46,491 nucleotides of DNA from DASYYE01 sp035946955. Its GTDB lineage: Bacteria; Actinomycetota; Actinomycetes; Streptosporangiales; Streptosporangiaceae. Positions within the stretch are counted from its first letter, which is position 1. Each line of letters starts with the position of its first letter. The notes beneath the pieces were generated by a model. The model had not been told where the DNA came from, ran no database searches, and worked only from the letters and a program-made list of their open reading frames with translations. Positions 42,133 to 46,491 of the stretch are shown here, piece by piece. Where the stretch lies: the NCBI GenBank assembly GCA_035946955.1, contig DASYYE010000274.1, positions 1-46,491 on the forward strand, in the 5' to 3' direction. The translations under genes were made by a program, and so were the position numbers.

Positions 42133-42138
42133 ATCGTA
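42133..42138 (-). promoter_or_regulatory. Predicted -10 of leaderless TIGR03085-type gene
   Basis: TACGAT (minus strand), then six bases, then the ATG at 42126. The same spacing as before hisD and murE. Confidence 0.5.
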
Positions 42139-42152
42139 CGCTGCCGCGCAAG

Positions 42153-42188
42153 CCCTGTGGCTCCCTAGGATCGTGGTATGCCACAGGG
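42153..42188. promoter_or_regulatory. 9-bp inverted repeat around the hisI promoter -10
   Basis: CCCTGTGGC (42153-42161) and GCCACAGGG (42180-42188) are perfect inverted copies 18 bp apart. A second pair, CTCCCT (42161-42166) and AGGGAG (42185-42190), overlaps. Between the arms lies the candidate -10 TAGGAT (42166-42171). If transcription begins near 42178 only the right arm is transcribed, so this would act as a DNA operator for hisI and the trp genes. Confidence 0.5.
42166..42171 (+). promoter_or_regulatory. Predicted -10 of the hisI-trp operon
   Basis: TAGGAT is followed by six bases and ATG 42178, which opens an 8-codon frame ending in the hisI start. Confidence 0.55.
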
Positions 42189-42204
42189 AGGGATGGCCCA
42201 ATGA
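42178..42204 (+). CDS. Possible leaderless 8-residue leader peptide before hisI
   Basis: ATG 42178 sits 6 nt after TAGGAT and encodes MPQGGMAQ; its TGA overlaps the hisI ATG (ATGA). No His or Trp codons, so not a classical attenuator. The alternative is that 42178 is simply the transcription start and the region is a 23-nt leader, since GGGAGGG (42186-42192) is well placed for hisI. Confidence 0.25.
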   Translation: MPQGGMAQ

Positions 42205-42590
42205 CTCAAGGGGCGGGCGGCGAGACGCGTGAGGCGTCGCGGCTGGATCCGGCGGTCGCGGCCCGGCTCAAGCGGGACGCGGCCGGGCTGGTCGCCGCGA
42301 TCGCCCAGCAGTACGACACCGGTGAGGTGCTCATGCTCGGCTGGATGGACGACGAGGCGCTGCATCGCACGCTCACCACGGGGCGCTGCACCTACTGGTC
42401 GCGCAGCCGCCAGGAGTACTGGGTGAAGGGAGAGACCTCCGGCCATGTCCAGCGCGTGGTCTCGGTGGCGCTGGACTGCGACGGGGACGCGGTGCTGGTG
42501 AAGGTCGACCAGACCGACGGTGCCTGCCACACCGGGGACCGCACGTGTTTTGACGCCGGCCCGCTGGCCCTGGCCGGGAGCGGTCCATGA
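42201..42590 (+). CDS. hisI: Phosphoribosyl-AMP cyclohydrolase
   Basis: 129 residues from ATG 42201, with GGGAGGG 8 nt upstream. HisI opens the purine ring of PR-AMP using zinc and magnesium. VLMLGWMDDEALHRTL, GRCTYWSRSRQEYWVKGETSG, the metal motif DCDGDA and the zinc Cys residues in ACHTGDRTC are all present. There is no fused HisE domain. The stop overlaps the next gene (ATGA); in related genomes trpE usually comes between. Confidence 0.96.
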   Translation: MTQGAGGETREASRLDPAVAARLKRDAAGLVAAIAQQYDTGEVLMLGWMDDEALHRTLTTGRCTYWSRSRQEYWVKGETSGHVQRVVSVALDCDGDAVLVKVDQTDGACHTGDRTCFDAGPLALAGSGP

Positions 42591-43267
42591 CCGCGGGCCG
42601 CCAGTACGCCGTGACCCTCGCGGTGGGCGTGGCTGGGTCCGCGCTGGTGCTGCTCAGCCTGCGGCAGGGCTGGGCGCGGGTCGTGACCGGAGGGCCGGCC
42701 CCGCTGCCGTCTACCCCGGTCCAGGTCAGCGGGCAGGCGCTCGTCCCGCTGGTGGGTGCCCTCGCGCTGGCCTCGCTGGCCGGGCTGGCCGCGGTCCTGG
42801 CCACCAGCCGGGGGGTGCGCCGCGCCGTAGGTGTCGCGCTGATGGTGTTCGGGGTGGCCATGGCTGTCGCCCTGTGCCTGCCGCTGCGGCCTTCCGACGT
42901 CCGTGCCGCCGCCGTCGGCGCCGGGACGGTGCAGGGCGGGTCGGCCACGGCCGGCGCTGGGGGCGGCGATGGCTTGCCCGCGGGTGCCGCGCTGGCGGGC
43001 AGGGCCGCCGGGCACGTGGCCATGGTAGGTGCCGCGTGGCGGCCACTCGCGGTGGCAGGCGCCCTGCTCGTGGTGGCCGCCGGGCTGGCCGTGGCTTGGC
43101 GTGGCGGCCAGTGGGCGGTGATGTCCAGCAGGTACAGCCGCGACACACACCCCACGCAGGTGGCGGGTTCCGCTGGCCTCTGGGACGCTCTGAGCATGGG
43201 CGTGGACCCGACCGAGCCGTCCGCGGCCCCCAACGGACCGGGTACGACCGGGGTGAGCCGGGAATAA
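42587..43267 (+). CDS. Trp-operon-associated membrane protein (TIGR02234-type)
   Basis: 226 residues from ATG 42587. Four membrane helices: near 10-25, 50-72, 80-97 and 145-170, with a Gly/Ala-rich extracytoplasmic loop before the last. The C-terminal WAVMSSRYSR and GLWDALSMGVDPT are the family signature I recognise. Members occur between trpE and trpC in actinobacteria; function unknown. Here the gene overlaps hisI by 4 bp with no trpE, yet keeps its place in the operon. Confidence 0.82.
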   Translation: MTAGRQYAVTLAVGVAGSALVLLSLRQGWARVVTGGPAPLPSTPVQVSGQALVPLVGALALASLAGLAAVLATSRGVRRAVGVALMVFGVAMAVALCLPLRPSDVRAAAVGAGTVQGGSATAGAGGGDGLPAGAALAGRAAGHVAMVGAAWRPLAVAGALLVVAAGLAVAWRGGQWAVMSSRYSRDTHPTQVAGSAGLWDALSMGVDPTEPSAAPNGPGTTGVSRE

Positions 43268-43377
43268 CCGGGACAGACGCGGGGAGAGTCGCTATTGCCC
43301 CGGGCCTGGTGGGGCACGAGCCAGGCGTTCGGAGGCGAGCGGGACCAGCAGCGCCAGCCTGTCCTGTGAGGTGGCCA

Positions 43378-43845
43378 ATGCGTGGATCTGGGTGGGGTGG
43401 TCAGCTGCGCGGGCGGCTGGCCGGCCGCCGCACGGCCTCGAACACCATGGTCCGGCTGGTCACCCGGCTGGTCACGGCCCAGGCGTTCATGGCGGCAGCG
43501 GTCGGGCTGCTGTTCAGCCGGCGCCACCTGGCGTCCGTGCTGATCACCTTGGCGCTGGTGGCCGCGTGCTGTGTACTCGCACTCATGGTCCGCACCGGTG
43601 CCCGCGCTTCCTGGGTCGCGGCGACCGGGTGGGAGTCGGCGTTCTTCGTCTTCGGGCTGTCCCGTTTCCTGGCCGCCCGTTACGTGGGGGGCACCCTGTT
43701 CGCACTGGTGATCACCGTCACGTTGCTGCACCCCGGAGTGGTCCGGGCCTACGGCGTGGTACCCGCCCGCCTGGGCGGGGACCACGCCGAAGAACCGCTG
43801 GGCGACGGGGTCGGCGACACGCTGCATGGGCGTGCCGCAGGCTGA
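43378..43845 (+). CDS. Small membrane protein in the trp operon
   Basis: 155 residues from ATG 43378, with GAGG 6 nt upstream; ATG 43447 (132 residues) is the alternative start and gives a cleaner membrane protein. Four helices follow: LVTAQAFMAAAVGLLFS, SVLITLALVAACCVLALMV, GWESAFFVFGLSRFLAA and GGTLFALVITVTLLHPGVV. I do not recognise a named family. A similar protein of this size sits between the TIGR02234-type gene and trpC in other actinobacteria as far as I recall. It does not show the HGxxPAAW motif of the other family known from this spot. Confidence 0.7.
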   Translation: MRGSGWGGQLRGRLAGRRTASNTMVRLVTRLVTAQAFMAAAVGLLFSRRHLASVLITLALVAACCVLALMVRTGARASWVAATGWESAFFVFGLSRFLAARYVGGTLFALVITVTLLHPGVVRAYGVVPARLGGDHAEEPLGDGVGDTLHGRAAG

Positions 43846-43907
43846 CGGCACGCCGGGATGGTGGCCCGGGCAGGGAGGGTGCGTGGGCCGCGGCGCAGTG
43901 GCCTCGC

Positions 43908-43913
43908 TACGAT
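43908..43913 (+). promoter_or_regulatory. Candidate internal -10 before trpC
   Basis: TACGAT matches the actinobacterial -10; transcription from about 43920 would give trpC a 68-nt leader. No -35 is obvious. The leader contains a 12-codon frame (43939-43977) without Trp codons. Confidence 0.3.
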
Positions 43914-43987
43914 CAGGTCGCAAAGGCAACCAGCCGGTATGGCAACCAGCCCACAAGGCATCGAACCCGAGGGATGACGGAACCTGG

Positions 43988-44794
43988 GTGAGCGTCCTCA
44001 ACGAGATCCTTGACGGTGTCCGTGCCGACCTTGCGGCCCGGCAGGAGCACACGCCACTGGACCAGCTCAAAGACAGGGCGGGGCAGGCCGCCTCACCGCG
44101 CGATGCGGCCGGTGTGCTGAAAGGCCAGGACGTAGCCGTCATCGCCGAGGTCAAGCGGGCCAGCCCGTCCGCTGGCACCATGGCCGCGATATCCGACCCT
44201 GCGGCACTGGCCCGCGACTATGAGGCAGGCGGCGCCAGCATCATCAGCGTCCTCACCGAGCCGCGCTACTTCGGCGGCAGCCTGGAGGACCTGGCGTGTG
44301 TACGGGAAGCGGTCAACGTGCCCGTCCTGCGCAAGGACTTCGTGGTGAGCTCCTACCAGCTCTGGGAGGCCCGCGCCCACGGTGCGGACATGGTGCTGCT
44401 GATCGTGGCGGCGCTGGAGCAGAACGCACTGGTCTCGCTGGTGGAACGGGCAGTGTCCATCGGCCTGGTGCCGCTGGTCGAGGTGCACACCGAAGACGAG
44501 GTCGAGCGCGCTGTCGACGCCGGTGCGAAGGTGGTCGGTGTCAACGCGCGTAACCTCGACACCCTGGAGGTCGACCGGACAGTGTTCGCGCGACTGGCCC
44601 CACTCATCCCGGACAGCATCCTCAAGGTCGCCGAGTCAGGGGTCCGCGGGCCACGGGACCTCTTCGCCTATGCCGCCGCGGGTGCTGACGCGGTGCTGGT
44701 AGGGGAGAGCCTGGTCACCGGCAAGGATCCCCGCTCCGCCGTGGCCGACCTGGTCACCGCGGGCTCACACCCCGCGCTGCGGGGCGACCGGTGA
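43988..44794 (+). CDS. trpC: Indole-3-glycerol-phosphate synthase
   Basis: 268 residues from GTG 43988, the usual start (SVLNEILDGVRADLAARQ); no strong ribosome site. A monofunctional (beta/alpha)8 enzyme that closes the indole ring; it is not fused to TrpF. Key residues sit in AVIAEVKRASPSAG, VPVLRKDFVVSSYQLWEARA, GVNARNLDTLEVD and VAESGVRGPRDL. The stop overlaps trpB (GTGA). Confidence 0.95.
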   Translation: MSVLNEILDGVRADLAARQEHTPLDQLKDRAGQAASPRDAAGVLKGQDVAVIAEVKRASPSAGTMAAISDPAALARDYEAGGASIISVLTEPRYFGGSLEDLACVREAVNVPVLRKDFVVSSYQLWEARAHGADMVLLIVAALEQNALVSLVERAVSIGLVPLVEVHTEDEVERAVDAGAKVVGVNARNLDTLEVDRTVFARLAPLIPDSILKVAESGVRGPRDLFAYAAAGADAVLVGESLVTGKDPRSAVADLVTAGSHPALRGDR

Positions 44795-46026
44795 CCGCGG
44801 TGACAGCCGGGACCGCAGCTGCCCCGGTACCCGACGGCACCGGGCACTTCGGCGTCTACGGCGGCAGGTTCGCCCCGGAGGCGCTCACCGCCGCCCTCGA
44901 CGAGCTGGAACTCGCCTACCGCTCCGCCCTGGACGACCCGGCGTTCCAGGCGACCTACGGCGGCCTCCTGGACAACTACGCTGGCAGGCCCACCCGGCTC
45001 ACACTGGCACGCCGCTTCTCCGACGTAGCGGGCGCCACCGTGTACCTCAAGCGTGAGGACCTCGCGCACACCGGGTCCCACAAGATCAACAATGTGCTTG
45101 GGCAGGCGCTGCTCACCCAGCGGATGGGCAAGACCCGCATCATCGCGGAGACCGGGGCCGGCCAGCACGGGGTCGCCACGGCGACCGCCGCTGCCCTGCT
45201 CGGGCTGGACTGCGTCGTCTACATGGGGGAGGAGGACACCCAGCGCCAGTCCCTCAATGTCGCCCGGATGCAGATGCTGGGTGCCGAAGTGGTCCCCGTC
45301 CGCCTTGGCAGCCGGACCCTGAAGGACGCCATCAATGAGGCGTTCCGTGACTGGGTGGCCAGCGTGGCCAACACCCACTACTGCATCGGCTCGGTGATGG
45401 GGCCACACCCGTTCCCGGTCATGGTCCGGGACTTCCAGCGGGTGATCGGCGTGGAAGCACGCCAGCAGGTGCTGGCGGCGACCGGGCGGCTGCCGGACGC
45501 GGTCATCGCCTGCGTGGGGGGCGGGTCCAATGCCATTGGCGCGTTCCACGCGTTCATCGGTGACGAGCAGGTGCGCCTGGTCGGGTGCGAGGCAGGGGGT
45601 GACGGAGTGGACACCAGCCGGCACGCCGCCACCCTGGTGGCCGGGTCGGTCGGCGTGATCCACGGCATGCGCACCTACCTGCTGCAAGACGACGAAGGCC
45701 AGACACTGCCGACCCACTCGGTGTCCGCGGGCCTGGACTACCCCGGGGTCGGCCCCGAGCACACGTGGCTGAAGGAGACCGGCCGGGCCTCCTACCGGGC
45801 CATCACCGACACCCAGGCGATGGGTGCGTTCAGCCTGCTGTGCCGTACCGAGGGGATCATCCCGGCCATCGAGTCGTCCCACGCGCTCGCGGGTGCCCTG
45901 CAGGTCGCGCGGGAACTCGGCCCCGACGCCACCATCGTGGTGAACCTGTCCGGGCGCGGTGACAAGGACGTCGGCATCGCCGGCCAGTGGTTCGGGCACC
46001 TGGACGCCGAGGGGAGCAGCCGGTGA
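44791..46026 (+). CDS. trpB: Tryptophan synthase beta chain
   Basis: 411 residues, GTG overlapping trpC. The PLP lysine is Lys98 in HTGSHKINN; ETGAGQHGVATATAAALLG and the phosphate loop GGGSNAIGAFHAFI follow. It condenses indole with serine. PLKETGR-type loop near VGPEHTWLKETGRASY is normal for the TrpB1 class. Stop overlaps trpA (GTGA), consistent with a 1:1 complex made from one message. Confidence 0.97.
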   Translation: MTAVTAGTAAAPVPDGTGHFGVYGGRFAPEALTAALDELELAYRSALDDPAFQATYGGLLDNYAGRPTRLTLARRFSDVAGATVYLKREDLAHTGSHKINNVLGQALLTQRMGKTRIIAETGAGQHGVATATAAALLGLDCVVYMGEEDTQRQSLNVARMQMLGAEVVPVRLGSRTLKDAINEAFRDWVASVANTHYCIGSVMGPHPFPVMVRDFQRVIGVEARQQVLAATGRLPDAVIACVGGGSNAIGAFHAFIGDEQVRLVGCEAGGDGVDTSRHAATLVAGSVGVIHGMRTYLLQDDEGQTLPTHSVSAGLDYPGVGPEHTWLKETGRASYRAITDTQAMGAFSLLCRTEGIIPAIESSHALAGALQVARELGPDATIVVNLSGRGDKDVGIAGQWFGHLDAEGSSR

Positions 46027-46491
46027 CAACCGTGGCCGAAGCCTTTGCCACTGCCGGCGGGCAGGGCCGCGCCGCACTGGTCGGCTACCTGCCAGCCGGG
46101 TTCCCATCCGTGGACGGTGCGGTCACCGCGCTGCGTGCCATGGTGCGTGCCGGGGCCGACGTAGTGGAACTGGGGCTGCCCTATTCCGACCCGCTGATCG
46201 ACGGTCCGGTCATCCAGACGGCCGTCCACCAGGCCCTGACCCGCGGAACCCACGTGCGGGACGTGCTGGAGACCGTGGCGGCCGTCGCGGCCGAGGGCGT
46301 GCCCGTGCTGGTCATGACCTATTGGAACCCGGTTGACCGCTACGGGGTGGACGCGTTCGCGCGTGACCTCGCCGCCGCGGGAGGCAGTGGGCTGATCACG
46401 CCGGACCTGCTCCCGGAAGAGGCGGGGCCGTGGCTGGACGCCGCCGCTAAGCATGGGCTCGACCCGGTGTTCCTGGTCGCGCCCAGTTCCA
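46023..46491 (+). CDS. trpA: Tryptophan synthase alpha chain, 5' part
   Basis: GTG 46023, open to the right edge (156 codons). Glu49 and Asp60, the catalytic pair, fall at their canonical positions in VVELGLPYSDPLIDGP. TYWNPVDRYGVDAF and ITPDLLPEEAGPW follow as expected. TrpA cleaves indole-3-glycerol phosphate and channels indole to TrpB. The 3' part is outside the window. Confidence 0.95.
   Translation, partial: MTTVAEAFATAGGQGRAALVGYLPAGFPSVDGAVTALRAMVRAGADVVELGLPYSDPLIDGPVIQTAVHQALTRGTHVRDVLETVAAVAAEGVPVLVMTYWNPVDRYGVDAFARDLAAAGGSGLITPDLLPEEAGPWLDAAAKHGLDPVFLVAPSS

Noticed and set aside
43371..43410. A frame reading V-A-N-A-W-I-W-V-G-W before trpC that looks like a Trp leader peptide
   Set aside because: It has no stop until 43991 and runs through the membrane-protein gene in another frame. 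TGG is frequent by chance in this G-rich DNA. The alternative stems nearby (43296-43326) lie upstream of the Trp codons, not downstream.
43939..43977. 12-codon ORF (MATSPQGIEPEG) just before trpC as an attenuator peptide
   Set aside because: No Trp codons and no ribosome site; probably chance.

Overview
The window is a very GC-rich (well above 65 % by eye), gene-dense stretch from an actinobacterium. It carries most of the division and cell-wall (dcw) cluster and is followed by a merged histidine/tryptophan locus. Four things point to Actinomycetes: the order mraZ-rsmH-ftsL-ftsI-murE-murF-mraY-ftsW-murG-murC-ftsQ-ftsZ-sepF-yggT-divIVA, a DUF3040 gene beside dinB, PriA in place of HisA, and a polyphosphate-glucokinase-type ROK gene. 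A Streptosporangiales-like relative is my guess, but the sequence alone does not fix the order.

Layout. 1-829: 3' end of dinB and a DUF3040 membrane protein. 843-5707 (minus): TgpA-type transglutaminase, DUF58 protein and MoxR ATPase, an operon divergent from mraZ. 5708-6007: mraZ control region with a 10-bp-phased array of MraZ-type boxes over a promoter. 6008-14497: mraZ to mraY, mostly joined by 4-bp stop/start overlaps. 14498-14684: a repeat and inverted-repeat island where murD would normally lie. 14685-19365: ftsW, murG, murC, ftsQ. 19366-19766: long ftsZ leader. 19767-23179: ftsZ, sepF, yggT, divIVA, closed by two strong hairpins. 23413-25239: an unusual Pro/Ala/His-rich membrane protein with a C-terminal Cys/His motif. 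25376-27374: traR/dksA-like gene, lspA, rluD. 27449-28408 (minus): a solo AbiEi-like winged-helix plus nuclease-fold protein, with three tandem palindromes upstream. 28936-32508: dnaE. 32628-34534 (minus): ABC-2 exporter pair. 34684-35361: membrane protein. 35378-40668: hisD-hisC-hisB-hisH-priA-hisF. 40680-42126 (minus): ppgK and a TIGR03085-type gene. 42201-46491: hisI, two membrane proteins, trpC, trpB and the 5' part of trpA.

How it works together. The first half makes lipid II (MurE, MurF, MraY, MurG, MurC), polymerises and cross-links it at the septum (FtsW, FtsI, with FtsL and FtsQ), and positions the Z-ring and polar growth (FtsZ, SepF, DivIVA). The second half makes histidine and tryptophan. 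PriA probably serves both pathways.

Most interesting points. Several genes normally in these clusters are missing at their expected places: murD, pgeF/yggS, ileS and trpE. Divisome proteins carry unusually long disordered segments (FtsL N-terminus, FtsI N-terminus, FtsZ linker). At least four promoters (murE, hisD, the TIGR03085 gene, and the one before hisI) put a TANNNT hexamer exactly 6 nt before a start codon, as expected for leaderless mRNAs. I saw no tRNA, rRNA, CRISPR array, insertion sequence or prophage; I read for these by eye only.
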